From positions 1,984,001-2,048,000 of the forward strand of contig NZ_CP123967.1 of NCBI RefSeq assembly GCF_029917005.1: DNA of 64,000 bases, given 5' to 3'. Both the position numbers and the translations under genes were made by a program. The notes beneath the pieces are model-generated. The model saw only the letters and a program-made list of their open reading frames with translations. It did not search any database and was not told the DNA's origin. How positions within the stretch are numbered: position 1 is the stretch's first letter; each line of letters opens with the position of its first letter. The stretch is from Tessaracoccus lacteus (GTDB lineage Bacteria; Actinomycetota; Actinomycetes; Propionibacteriales; Propionibacteriaceae). Below, piece by piece: positions 37,998 through 47,254 of this stretch.

Positions 37998-38585
37998 CTC
38001 GCTCCGCTCGGCTCCCTTCGACAGGCTCAGGGAACCGGAGACAAGCTCAGGGAACCGGAGACAAGCTCAGGGAACATGAGACAACCTCAGGGAACCAACC
38101 GGGTCGTTGAGCACTCCGACAGGCTCAGCACAGGCCCTGTCGAAACGCCCTGAACTCCCCGGGTCGTTGAGCCTGTCGAAACGCCCTGAGCGAAGCGAAG
38201 GGACACACCCGGCCCCGAGGCCACTCACCTGCCCAGGGTTCACCGCCTCGCTCCGCTCGGCGCCCTTCGACAAGCTCAGGGAACCGGAGACAACCTCAGG
38301 GAACCAACCGGGTCGTTGAGCACTCCGACAGGCTCAGCACAGGCCCTGTCGAAACGCCCTGAACTCCCCGGGTCGTTGAGCCTGTCGAAACGCCCTGAGC
38401 GAAGCGAAGGGACACACCCGACCCCGAGGCCACTCACCTGCCCGGGTTCACCGCCTCGCTCCGCTCGGCGCCCTTCGACAAGCTCAGGGAACCGAGGGAG
38501 ACAAGCTCAGGGAACCGAGGGAGACAAGCTCAGGGAACCGAGGGAGACAAGCTCAGGGAACCGGAGGCAAGCTCAGGGAACCGCC
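37998..38585. repeat. Compound repeat block between pyrC and gnd
   Basis: 588 bases with no gene. Four 20-bp units start at 38021, 38041, 38061 and 38081 (core ACAAGCTCAGGGAACC with variations). Then two tandem copies of a roughly 209-bp unit begin at 38081 and 38290. Then 23-bp units start at 38478, 38501, 38524 and 38547, with a last 20-bp unit to 38567. The long unit contains both orientations of a GAGCCTGTCGAA / TTCGACAGGCTC palindromic element like the REP-type repeats common in actinobacteria. It runs right up to the gnd stop codon. Confidence 0.85.
38081..38500. repeat. Tandem pair of ~209-bp units
   Basis: Copy 1 spans 38081-38289 and copy 2 spans 38290 to about 38500. They differ by one substitution (acccgGcc to acccgAcc) and a 1-nt deletion near 38443, until they diverge at their ends. 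Such near identity implies recent duplication or gene conversion. Confidence 0.8.
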
Positions 38586-40025
38586 TCAGTCCTCCCGGAC
38601 CTCGGCGCCGTCGGTGGACCAGTTCGTGTGGAACGTGCCCTCCTTGTCGACGCGGCGGTAGGTGTGGGCACCGAAGTAGTCGCGCAGGCCCTGGGTCAGG
38701 GCGGCGTTGAGGCGCGGGGCGCGGGCCTGGTCGTAGTGCGCCAGCGCGGAGCTGAAGCCGGGGACCGGGACGCCGGCGGTGACGGCCGCCGCGACGACGG
38801 CGCGCCACGCGTCCTGCGAAGCGGCAAGCTCCTTGGCGACCGACGGGGCCTCGAGCAGCGTCGTCAGCGACCCGGCCGCGTACTCGGAGCGGATGCGCTC
38901 CAGCAGCTTGGCCCGGATGATGCAGCCGCCGCGCCAGATCTTGGCGACCTCGCCGACATTGATGTCCCAGCCGTAATCGGCCGCGCCCATCCGGATCTCG
39001 TCGAGGCCCTGGGCGTAGGCGACGACCTTGCTCGCCCACAGGGCCTGGCGGATCTGGTCGATGAAGGCGGCGCGGTCGTCGACGGCGATGGCCCCCGACG
39101 GGCCCGCCAGCGCGGCCTGTGAGGCGGCGCGCAGGTCGGGCGAGCTGGAGATGGCGCGCGCGAAGACGGCCTCCGCGATGGCGCTGACGGGGGTGCCGAG
39201 GTTGAGGGCGGACTGGACGGTCCAGGTTCCGGTGCCCTTCATGCCGGCCGCGTCGACGATGACCTCGACGAGCGGCTTCCCGGTGGCGGCGTCGACCTTG
39301 CGGAGCACCTCGGAGGTGATCTCGATCAGGTAGGAGTCGAGGTCGCCGGTGTTCCAGGTGGCGAACACGTCGGCCATCTCGGTGTGGCTCAGCCCGAGCC
39401 CCTTCAGGAGTTCGTAGGCCTCGCCGATGAACTGCATGTCGGCGTACTCGATGCCGTTGTGGACCATCTTGACGAAGTGGCCGGCGCCGTCGGTGCCGAT
39501 GTAAGTGCAGCAGGGCTCCCCGTCGACCTGGGCCGCGATCGACTCGAGGATCGGGCCGAGGGCCGCGTAGGACTCCTTCGAGCCGCCGGGCATGATCGAG
39601 GGGCCCTCGAGCGCGCCGACCTCGCCGCCGGAAATGCCGGCGCCGACGAAGTGCAGCCCGGCCCCGCGGAGCTTCTCCTCGCGGCGGCGGGTGTCCTCGA
39701 AGAACGCGTTGCCGCCGTCGACGACGATGTCGCCGGGCTCCAGCAGGGGGATGAGCGCGTCGATGGTGGCGTCGGTGGGGCCGCCGGCCTTGACCATGAT
39801 GATGATGCGACGCGGCCGCTCGAGCGACGCGACGAAGTCGGCCAGCTCGGCGGCGGGGCGGAAGTCGCCCTCGGACCCGTGGGCGGCGATCATCTCGTCG
39901 GTGCGTGCGGTCGTGCGGTTGAACACGGCGACGCGGTGACCGTGATGTGCGAGGTTCCGGGCAAGGTTCGAGCCCATCACCGCCATCCCGATCACACCGA
40001 TGTTCGCGAGCTGGTCAGTCGACAT
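38586..40025 (-). CDS. gnd: 6-phosphogluconate dehydrogenase, decarboxylating
   Basis: 479 residues from the ATG at 40025 with GGAGG 8 nt upstream; an in-frame ATG at 40040 lacks this. The cofactor loop GVIGMAVMGSNLARN opens the Rossmann fold, GGNAFFEDTRRR and GISGGEVGA follow, and the catalytic Lys lies in GHFVKMVHNGIEY. The all-helical C-terminal half is complete, ending in a short acidic tail. It converts 6-phosphogluconate to ribulose-5-phosphate with NADP or NAD reduction, feeding rpiB. Divergent from lhr; its 3' end abuts the repeat block. Confidence 0.97.
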   Translation of the reverse strand: MSTDQLANIGVIGMAVMGSNLARNLAHHGHRVAVFNRTTARTDEMIAAHGSEGDFRPAAELADFVASLERPRRIIIMVKAGGPTDATIDALIPLLEPGDIVVDGGNAFFEDTRRREEKLRGAGLHFVGAGISGGEVGALEGPSIMPGGSKESYAALGPILESIAAQVDGEPCCTYIGTDGAGHFVKMVHNGIEYADMQFIGEAYELLKGLGLSHTEMADVFATWNTGDLDSYLIEITSEVLRKVDAATGKPLVEVIVDAAGMKGTGTWTVQSALNLGTPVSAIAEAVFARAISSSPDLRAASQAALAGPSGAIAVDDRAAFIDQIRQALWASKVVAYAQGLDEIRMGAADYGWDINVGEVAKIWRGGCIIRAKLLERIRSEYAAGSLTTLLEAPSVAKELAASQDAWRAVVAAAVTAGVPVPGFSSALAHYDQARAPRLNAALTQGLRDYFGAHTYRRVDKEGTFHTNWSTDGAEVRED

Positions 40026-40082
40026 TCGTGCTTCCTCCATGGGACGTCAGGTGTGCATCGCCACCCTATCCCTGTGCGCTGG

Positions 40083-40088
40083 CAGACT
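40083..40088 (+). promoter_or_regulatory. Weak -10 candidate for lhr
   Basis: CAGACT, 7 nt before the ATG at 40096. It has the right spacing for a leaderless start but lacks the first T of the TANNNT pattern. Confidence 0.3.
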
Positions 40089-40095
40089 GGGCGCC

Positions 40096-43000
40096 ATGAC
40101 CGACCCGCTGGCGCGCTTCACCGCCCCGACGCGCGAGTGGTTCGCGGGTGTCTTCCACGAGCCGACGGCCGTGCAGGTCGACGCCTGGGACGCCATCTCC
40201 GCGGGCCGGCACGCGCTGGTGGTGGCACCGACGGGGTCAGGCAAGACGCTGGCGGCCTTCCTGTGGGCGCTGGACCGGCTCGCCACCGGTCGCGACGACG
40301 GCCGACGCGGCGTGCGCGTGCTCTACGTCTCGCCGCTGAAGGCGCTCGGCGTCGACGTGGAGCGTAACCTCCGCGCGCCGCTGACGGGCATCCGGCTCGC
40401 CGCAGCCCGCCTTGGGCTGCCCGAGCCCGACATCACGGTCGGCGTCCGCTCCGGCGACACGACGCCGCGGGAGCGTGCGGCGCTGAGCAGGCGACCCCCG
40501 GACGTGCTGATCACGACGCCCGAGTCGCTGTACCTGATGCTGACCAGCTCAGCGCGCGAGACCCTCACGGACGTGGAGACGGTCATCGTCGACGAGATCC
40601 ACGCCGTGGCCGGCACCAAGCGCGGCACGCACCTCGCGCTCAGCCTTGAGCGCCTCGACGCACTGGTCGGGCGCGACGTGCAGCGCGTGGCCCTGTCCGC
40701 GACCGTGCGGCCCATCGAGCGAGTCGCGGCCTTCCTCGGCGGCGACCGCGCCGTCGAGATCGTCGCCCCGGCGACCCGCAAGCTGTGGGACGTCTCGGTC
40801 CGGCTGCCCGTCGCCGACCTGGCGAACCCCGGCCCCGCCCCCGGCGCCCCGACCGACCCGCTGCTCGTGGGCCCTGGCACCGACACGGTCACCGTCGGCG
40901 CGCCCGCCGGGAACTCAGTGTGGCCGCACGTCGAGGAGGCCGTCTACGAGTCGATCCTGCAGGGCCGCTCCACGCTGGTGTTCACCAACGGCCGACGGAC
41001 CGCCGAGCGACTGACGGGCAGGCTCAACGAGATCTGGGCCGAGCGCCACGACCCGGACGCCCTGCCGGACTGGCCCGCCCGGCCGCCCGCGCAGGTGATG
41101 GCCTCCGCGGACCACGTCCGCGGAGCCCCGCTCGTGATCGCGCGGGCCCACCACGGGTCCGTGAGCAAGGAGCAGCGCGCCGAGATCGAGGGGGCGCTCA
41201 AGTCGGGCGAACTCCGCTGCGTGGTGGCGACCAGCTCGCTGGAGCTGGGCATCGACATGGGCGCGGTGGACCGCGTGATCCAGATCGGGGCCGCGCCGTC
41301 GGTGGCCAGCGCCCTGCAGCGCGTCGGCCGCGCCGGTCACGTGGTCGGCGCCGTCTCCGTCGGCGACGTCTACCCGCTGTTCCGCGGCGACCTGGCCGCC
41401 GCCGTCGTCACGACCGAGCGCATGCTGGACGGGCGGATCGAGGAGCTGAAGGTCCCCCGCGCGCCGCTGGACGTGCTGGCCCAGCAGACCGTGGCCGCCG
41501 CCGCGGCGGCCGGCGACGCCGGGCTCGACGTCGCCGAGTGGCTCGCCTCCGTCCGCCGCTCGCTCCCATACGCCTCCCTCGACGCGTCGCTGCTCGACGC
41601 GGTCGTCGAACTGCTCACCGGCGCCTATCCGTCGGCCGACTTCGCGAGCCTGCGGGCCCGGCTGACCCTGCTGGACGGCCGCCTGTACCCACGCCCCGGG
41701 GCGCTGCGGCTGGCCGCCACCTCCGGGGGCACCATCCCGGACCGGGGCCTGTTCGGCGTCTTCCTGGCCGGCGAGGAACAGGGCCCCCGGCGCGTCGGCG
41801 AGCTGGACGAGGAGATGGTGCACGAGTCTCGGGTGGGCGACGTGTTCGCGCTGGGAGCGTCCTCCTGGCGGATCGAGGAGATCACCCGCGACCGCGTGCT
41901 GGTGACGCCCGCGCCGGGCAACACGGGCCGTCTCCCGTTCTGGCGGGGCGAGGACGACGGCCGTCCCGCCGAGCTCGGCCGCCACATCGGGGAGTTGCAG
42001 CGCGAGGCGGCCCGCGACCCGGGGCGGCTGGACCGCGACTTCGTCGACGCCAACACGTCGGCGAACCTGGCGACCTACCTCGCGGAGCAGCGCGGGGCCA
42101 CCGGTGCGGTCCCCGACGACCGCACGGTCGTGATCGAGAGGTTCCGCGATGAGCTCGGCGACTGGCGCGTCGTCGTGCACTCACCGCTCGGTAGACGGCT
42201 GCTCGGCGCCTGGTCGCTGATCATGGCCGACGCGCTCTCCCGCGAGACCGGCGTCGACGTCACGCCGCTGGCCGCGGACGACGGCGTCGTCCTGAGGCTG
42301 CCGGACTCCGACGTCGTCGAGCGTCTCGGCTCCCTCCTGGTCCCAGACCCCGCCGAGGTCGAGCGCATCGTCACCGAGCAGGTCGGCGGCACGGCGCTGT
42401 TCGCCGGCCGGTTCCGGGAGTGCGCGGCGCGCGCGCTGCTCCTGCCGCGGCCGAATCCCGGCAGGCGGGCGCCGCTGTGGCAGCAGCGACAGCGCGCCGC
42501 GCAGCTGCTCGAGGTCGCGCGACACCACCCCCGGTTCCCGATCGTGCTGGAGACGGTCCGCGAGGTGACGCAGGACGTCTACGACGTGCCGGGGCTGGTC
42601 GAGCTCGCACGCCAGCTCCGCGCCGGATCGGTCCGGCTGATCGAGGTGGTCACCGAGGCGCCCAGCCCGTTCGCCGCCAGCATCCTGTTCCGGTATCCCG
42701 GGGCCTTCATCTACGACGGCGACGTGCCGCTGGCGGAGAAGCGCGCAGCCCTGCTGTCGATGGATCCGCAGCTCCTGGCCGCGGCTCTCGGCACGCTCGA
42801 CCTTCGCGAGGTGCTCGATGCGGATGTGGTCGCCGAGGTGGTGGCCGAGCTGCAGCACACGGCACCCGGCCGTCTCGCCCGGAACCCCGAGGAGTTGGCG
42901 GACCTCACGCGCCTGCTCGGCCCGATCCGCCTCGCGGACCTGCCCCGCCTTGTGGCCGGCGACCTGGATATTTCGACAGCCATCGAAGCTCTGGGGAGGC

Positions 43001-44661
43001 GGGTGGCTGTCCTGCCCGTCGCCGGCGCCGACCGGCTCGTCGCGGCCCCCGACCTGGGGCTGCTGCGCGACGCGCTGGGTATCCCCGTCCCGGCCGGGTT
43101 CGCGGCGCAGCCCGATCCCGTCGGCCGCGACCCGCTGACCCAGCTGGTTGCCCGCTTCGCCCGCGTCAACGGGCCGTTCACCGCGGCCCTGGTCTCCGCC
43201 GAGTTCGGACTGGGCCCGGCCACCGCACAGCTGGTGCTGGACCGCGAGGTCGCCGCCCGCCGGCTGGTCGCGGGCCGCTTCACCCCCGGTGCGTCCGACG
43301 CGGAGTACGTCGACCCGGAGGTGCTCCGGCGCATCCGCAGCCGCTCGCTGGCCCGCGCCCGCGCCGAACTGCAGCCCGTCTCGGGCTCCGGCTACGCCCG
43401 GTTCCTGCTGGCCTCGCACCAGCTGGCCGACCCGCCGCCGTCGAGCCCCGACGAGGTGCTGCTCGCGCTCCAGCGGCTGGCCGGGGCCGCCCTGCCCGCC
43501 TCCGCGTGGGAGACGCACGTGCTGCCCGGACGCGTCGCCGGGTACCGTCCCGAGCACCTCGACGCGCTGCTGGCCGAGGGCGAGGTCGCGATACGCGTGC
43601 GCGGCTCGGCCGGCCCGAACGACCCCCTGATCGCACTGGTCCCAGTCGACGACCTCGACCTGCTGCCCCCGCTGGACGAGGTCGACGAGGAGTCCGCCGC
43701 CGTCGCATCCGCCGTCGCCGCCGGCGAGGGAACGTGGCAGGCCTTCGCCCCCGGGCTGCCCGGCGAGGCCTGCGCCGCGCGGCTCGACGCGCTGTGGCGC
43801 GCCGCCGAGCAGGGCGCGGTCGCGCCGTCGTCGATGGCCCCCGTCCGGGCCCGCGTCGGGGGCGCGACCCGCGGCGCCCACAAGGCCGCCCGACCCTCCC
43901 CCCGGCGCCGCGCGCGCATCCCCCGGCTCGGCCGCCCCCTCGGCACCCCGAGCGTCGACACCCCGCCCGCCGGCACCGGCCGCTGGCACCGCGTGGCCGA
44001 CCAACAGGGAACCGCGGCCGACCGGGCGCTCGCCCTGGCCTCGTCGTGGCTCGAGCGGTTCGGCGTCATCACCCGCGGCGGCGTCACCGCGGACGGCACC
44101 CCTGGCGGCTTCGCGGCCGCGTACCGGCTGCTCGCCCAGCTGGAGGCCGCCGGCAAGGTGCTGCGCGGCTACCTCATCGAGGGCCTCGGGGGCGCGCAGT
44201 TCTCCACCCCGGACGTCATCGAGGAGCTCCGTCGACACGCGGACGCGCCGGACGTGGACGCCTGGCCGTCGGGTGCGACGCACCCGGTACCCGTCGTGCT
44301 CGCCGCGCTCGACCCGGCCAACCCGTACGGCTCCGTGCTCCCCTGGCCCGAGCACCCCGTCGCGCACCCCGCGCGGGCCGCGGGCGCCCTCGTCGTCGTC
44401 GCCGACGGGCTCTGCCTGGCGCACCTGACAAGGGGCGGCCGCGTCCTGACGCTGTTCGCGCAGGGGCCGGAGCGTGAGGAGCACGCCCGGCTGGTCGTCG
44501 CCGCCCTGCGCGCCGCCGTGGGCGCCGGGCGCATGGCGCGGGTCCGGATCGAGGAGGTCGACGGCACGCGCATCGGGGCCAGCGGCCTCGAGCAGGCGAT
44601 GCTGGAGGCCGGCGCCAGGATCACGCCCAAGGGCATCGCGATCGAGGCGGACCGTGCCTGA
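40096..44661 (+). CDS. lhr: Large helicase-related protein Lhr (ATP-dependent DNA helicase)
   Basis: 1521 residues, the full long form. The superfamily-2 helicase core has Walker A APTGSGKT (44-51), DEIH at 166-169, a TTPESLYL motif and the arginine-finger region QRVGRAGH. A winged helix and the Lhr core follow to about residue 870, and the C-terminal half has further winged-helix-like repeats (GRFTPGASDAEYVD). A basic linker near 1260-1300 is rich in Arg and Pro. It unwinds DNA and RNA:DNA hybrids 3' to 5' and is linked to damage response. The start at 40096 replaces an open frame from 40000. nei2 overlaps its end by 8 nt. Confidence 0.95.
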   Translation: MTDPLARFTAPTREWFAGVFHEPTAVQVDAWDAISAGRHALVVAPTGSGKTLAAFLWALDRLATGRDDGRRGVRVLYVSPLKALGVDVERNLRAPLTGIRLAAARLGLPEPDITVGVRSGDTTPRERAALSRRPPDVLITTPESLYLMLTSSARETLTDVETVIVDEIHAVAGTKRGTHLALSLERLDALVGRDVQRVALSATVRPIERVAAFLGGDRAVEIVAPATRKLWDVSVRLPVADLANPGPAPGAPTDPLLVGPGTDTVTVGAPAGNSVWPHVEEAVYESILQGRSTLVFTNGRRTAERLTGRLNEIWAERHDPDALPDWPARPPAQVMASADHVRGAPLVIARAHHGSVSKEQRAEIEGALKSGELRCVVATSSLELGIDMGAVDRVIQIGAAPSVASALQRVGRAGHVVGAVSVGDVYPLFRGDLAAAVVTTERMLDGRIEELKVPRAPLDVLAQQTVAAAAAAGDAGLDVAEWLASVRRSLPYASLDASLLDAVVELLTGAYPSADFASLRARLTLLDGRLYPRPGALRLAATSGGTIPDRGLFGVFLAGEEQGPRRVGELDEEMVHESRVGDVFALGASSWRIEEITRDRVLVTPAPGNTGRLPFWRGEDDGRPAELGRHIGELQREAARDPGRLDRDFVDANTSANLATYLAEQRGATGAVPDDRTVVIERFRDELGDWRVVVHSPLGRRLLGAWSLIMADALSRETGVDVTPLAADDGVVLRLPDSDVVERLGSLLVPDPAEVERIVTEQVGGTALFAGRFRECAARALLLPRPNPGRRAPLWQQRQRAAQLLEVARHHPRFPIVLETVREVTQDVYDVPGLVELARQLRAGSVRLIEVVTEAPSPFAASILFRYPGAFIYDGDVPLAEKRAALLSMDPQLLAAALGTLDLREVLDADVVAEVVAELQHTAPGRLARNPEELADLTRLLGPIRLADLPRLVAGDLDISTAIEALGRRVAVLPVAGADRLVAAPDLGLLRDALGIPVPAGFAAQPDPVGRDPLTQLVARFARVNGPFTAALVSAEFGLGPATAQLVLDREVAARRLVAGRFTPGASDAEYVDPEVLRRIRSRSLARARAELQPVSGSGYARFLLASHQLADPPPSSPDEVLLALQRLAGAALPASAWETHVLPGRVAGYRPEHLDALLAEGEVAIRVRGSAGPNDPLIALVPVDDLDLLPPLDEVDEESAAVASAVAAGEGTWQAFAPGLPGEACAARLDALWRAAEQGAVAPSSMAPVRARVGGATRGAHKAARPSPRRRARIPRLGRPLGTPSVDTPPAGTGRWHRVADQQGTAADRALALASSWLERFGVITRGGVTADGTPGGFAAAYRLLAQLEAAGKVLRGYLIEGLGGAQFSTPDVIEELRRHADAPDVDAWPSGATHPVPVVLAALDPANPYGSVLPWPEHPVAHPARAAGALVVVADGLCLAHLTRGGRVLTLFAQGPEREEHARLVVAALRAAVGAGRMARVRIEEVDGTRIGASGLEQAMLEAGARITPKGIAIEADRA

Positions 44662-45460
44662 GGGCGACTCCGTCTGGCGTCTCGCCCACCGGCTCCAACC
44701 GCTCGAGGGCAGAGAGATCACCTACAGCCAGTTCCGCGTCCCCCAGCTCGCCACCGCGACGCTCACCGGCCACACCATCGACCGGGTCTTCCCGCGCGGC
44801 AAGCACCTCCTGTGGGACTGCTCCGGCCTGATGCTCCACACGCATCTGCGGATGGAGGGCACCTGGCGCATCCACCCCGTCGGCCAGCGGTGGTCGCTGC
44901 CCGCGCACACCGCACGCGTCGTCGTGCGGGTGACGGGCGACGTGGAACTCGTCGGGCACGACCTCGGCCTTGTCGAGCTGTGGCCATCGGCCCAGCTCGA
45001 CCGGAGGCTCGGCTGGCTCGGCCCGGACCTGCTCGCCGACGCCTGGCCGCGAGAGCGCGACGAGGCCGTCCGACGCGTGCTCGCCGACCCCGGCCGGAGC
45101 ATCGGCGAGGCCCTGCTCGACCAGCGCAACCTCGCGGGCATCGGCAACGAATACCGCGCCGAGGTCTGCTTCCTGAGCGGGGTCCACCCCGCTCGCCCGG
45201 TCAGCGACGCGCCCGCCGAGGCGATGATCGACCTGTCGGCGAAGCTGATGCGCGGCAACCTCGACTCCCCCGTCAGGACGTTCACCGGCGACCACCGGCG
45301 CGGCCACACGACCTTCGTGTTCGGCCGCAACCACCGCCCCTGCCTGCGCTGCGGCACCACGATCGTGTCCGCGACGCTCGGGGGCGGGTCGAGCATCGCG
45401 GACAGCGACGCCGGTCAGGAACGCATCATCTGGTGGTGCCCCACCTGCCAGCCGTCCTGA
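44654..45460 (+). CDS. Nei/Fpg-family DNA glycosylase (Nei2-like)
   Basis: 268 residues from a GTG at 44654, giving the obligatory PEGDSVWRLA N-terminus with catalytic Pro2 and Glu3. The helix-two-turn-helix (QRNLAGIGNEYRAEV) and a zinc finger (CLRCGTT then CPTC) are intact. It removes oxidised bases. It overlaps the 3' end of lhr by 8 nt, so it is coupled to the helicase; the same lhr-nei2 pairing exists in mycobacteria, where a shared repair pathway has been proposed. It differs clearly from the Nei1-like gene at 25923-26747. Confidence 0.95.
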   Translation: MPEGDSVWRLAHRLQPLEGREITYSQFRVPQLATATLTGHTIDRVFPRGKHLLWDCSGLMLHTHLRMEGTWRIHPVGQRWSLPAHTARVVVRVTGDVELVGHDLGLVELWPSAQLDRRLGWLGPDLLADAWPRERDEAVRRVLADPGRSIGEALLDQRNLAGIGNEYRAEVCFLSGVHPARPVSDAPAEAMIDLSAKLMRGNLDSPVRTFTGDHRRGHTTFVFGRNHRPCLRCGTTIVSATLGGGSSIADSDAGQERIIWWCPTCQPS

Positions 45461-45464
45461 GTGC

Positions 45465-47246
45465 TCAGGCGGGCTGTGCCGAGGCGACCCGGCGACGCAT
45501 ACCCTCCGCGTACTGGGCCGCCTCCAGGCCCGCGACCAGGTGCCAGACCCCCGGCGACGCCTCGACGACGCCCTGCAGCCCGGCCCGGCGCAGGGCCTCG
45601 ACGTCCACGGCGGCCGAGTCGCTGACCTCGACCCGCACCCGCGTCTCCGCGATGGGCTCGAGCGAGACGATGTTGGCCTCCCCGCCGAGCGCCGCCACCC
45701 ACTGCTTGGCCTGGTTCGACTCCACGTCACCGACGACGATGACGCGGGGCTCGGCGGTGACGATCTCGTCGTCGGCCGCGGAACGCTTCGCGGCCGCCTT
45801 CTGCTCCGGGGTGCGGTAGTCGAAGATGATCACCAGGATCATGGAAGTGACGAAGGCCGTGACCACCGAGATCGCGTAGAGCCCGATGTTCGAGAAGGCC
45901 GGGATGGTCAGCAGCGAGGTGAACACGAAGGCGTTGGTGGTCACCTGCGAGGTCAGGGTCCCGCCGATGCCGATGATCAGGCCGCCGACCAGACAGCCGA
46001 TCAGCATGCGCGGATAGATGCGCTTGAACCGCAGGTGGATGCCGTAGAGGGACGGCTCGGAGATGCCGCCGAGGAGTCCGGCTGCCAGTGCTCCGGTGGC
46101 GGTCTGCCGCATCTGCACATCCTTGCCGCGCCACGAGATGTAGAGCACTCCCGCGGTCGCACCGAAGCAGGCGAAGTTCCACACGCCCATGGGCCCCTGG
46201 ATGAAGTCGTAGCCGAGGTTCTGGATGTTCAGCAGCATCACCGCGTTCAACGGCCAGTGCAGGCCGAGCGGCACCATGAACGGGTAGGCGAGCGGGATGA
46301 TGATGGCGAAGATCAGCGGACTGAACGCGTTGATCGCGCCGAGTCCGCCCGCGACCCAGGCGCCTAGGAAGACGCCGATCGGGCCGATGAGGAAGGCGGT
46401 GAGCGGGAGCATGATCAGCATCGCCAGGAACGGTACGAAGATCAGTTGCAGGTTCTCGGGGATGATCTTCTTCAGCAGCTTGTACAGCGGGCCGAGGATG
46501 CCCGCCATCAGGAGCGGCGGGAACACCTGCGAGTTGTAGGAGAAGATCGTCAGCGGGACCCCGAAGATGTCGATGAGGGTCACGTCCGATCCAGCGATCG
46601 TCGCGGTGTACGCGGCGTCGGACGTGCCGAGTGCCGAGAATCCCGGCAACATGACGAGCGCCATGACCGCGAAACCCACCCAGGGGTCCGCGCCCACCTT
46701 CTTGCTGGCGTTGTAGGCGACCATCAGCGGCAGGAAGATGAACACCGACTGCCACAGCAGGTTGACGAACTGCCAGCCCACGGGCAGCTCCACGCGCGGG
46801 TCGGCCCAGTTCCCGATCACCCCGAGCGTCGACATCAGGGACATGAACGTGATGAACAGTGACGCCCCGAGCAGAGCGCCGAGGATGGGGCGGAAGGAGT
46901 CGGAGAGGAACTCGAAGAACGAGTCCACCCAGGCGAACCTCCCGCGGACCCCGCCCGCGCGGGCGGCTGCCTTGAGCTCGGCGTCGGTGGGTTCGCGCCG
47001 GGTCTGCATCTCCGGCAGCGCGTTGATGTCGTTGTAGGCATTCTGGACGGCGCCGCCCATGATGATCTGGTACCGCTCCCCCGCCTGGGGAACGGCGCCC
47101 ATCACGCCCTTGATCGACTCGACCTCGGTCTGATTGATGGCGGAGGCGTCGACGAGTTGGAAGCGCAGCCGCGTCGCGCAGTGCGTGAGGCTCACGATGT
47201 TGTCGGGCCCGCCTACGGCCTTCAGGATGTCTTGTGCGGTGCTCAT
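45465..47246 (-). CDS. PTS beta-glucoside-family transporter, EIIBC with an extra EIIB-like tail
   Basis: 593 residues. The N-terminal EIIB domain carries the phospho-cysteine Cys23 (THCATRLRF). The EIIC domain, about 105-470, has roughly ten spans and the bgl-family signature GISEPSLYGIHLRF. The C-terminal 90 residues form a second EIIB-like domain (WVAALGGEANIVSLEPIAET) in which the active Cys is replaced by Pro531. It imports and phosphorylates a glucoside, disaccharide or glucose; the sugar cannot be fixed. It needs EIIA, supplied by the gene 8 nt upstream. The tail may be regulatory or vestigial. Confidence 0.93.
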   Translation of the reverse strand: MSTAQDILKAVGGPDNIVSLTHCATRLRFQLVDASAINQTEVESIKGVMGAVPQAGERYQIIMGGAVQNAYNDINALPEMQTRREPTDAELKAAARAGGVRGRFAWVDSFFEFLSDSFRPILGALLGASLFITFMSLMSTLGVIGNWADPRVELPVGWQFVNLLWQSVFIFLPLMVAYNASKKVGADPWVGFAVMALVMLPGFSALGTSDAAYTATIAGSDVTLIDIFGVPLTIFSYNSQVFPPLLMAGILGPLYKLLKKIIPENLQLIFVPFLAMLIMLPLTAFLIGPIGVFLGAWVAGGLGAINAFSPLIFAIIIPLAYPFMVPLGLHWPLNAVMLLNIQNLGYDFIQGPMGVWNFACFGATAGVLYISWRGKDVQMRQTATGALAAGLLGGISEPSLYGIHLRFKRIYPRMLIGCLVGGLIIGIGGTLTSQVTTNAFVFTSLLTIPAFSNIGLYAISVVTAFVTSMILVIIFDYRTPEQKAAAKRSAADDEIVTAEPRVIVVGDVESNQAKQWVAALGGEANIVSLEPIAETRVRVEVSDSAAVDVEALRRAGLQGVVEASPGVWHLVAGLEAAQYAEGMRRRVASAQPA

Positions 47247-47254
47247 GACTGACC

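Noticed and set aside
38107..38450. Two near-identical short frames inside the repeat block, suggesting a duplicated small gene
   Set aside because: They arise from translating the 209-bp repeat; composition is repeat-derived and neither has a start signal.
38478..38567. Regular 23-bp repeats as a CRISPR array
   Set aside because: The units are contiguous with no spacers and no cas genes are nearby.
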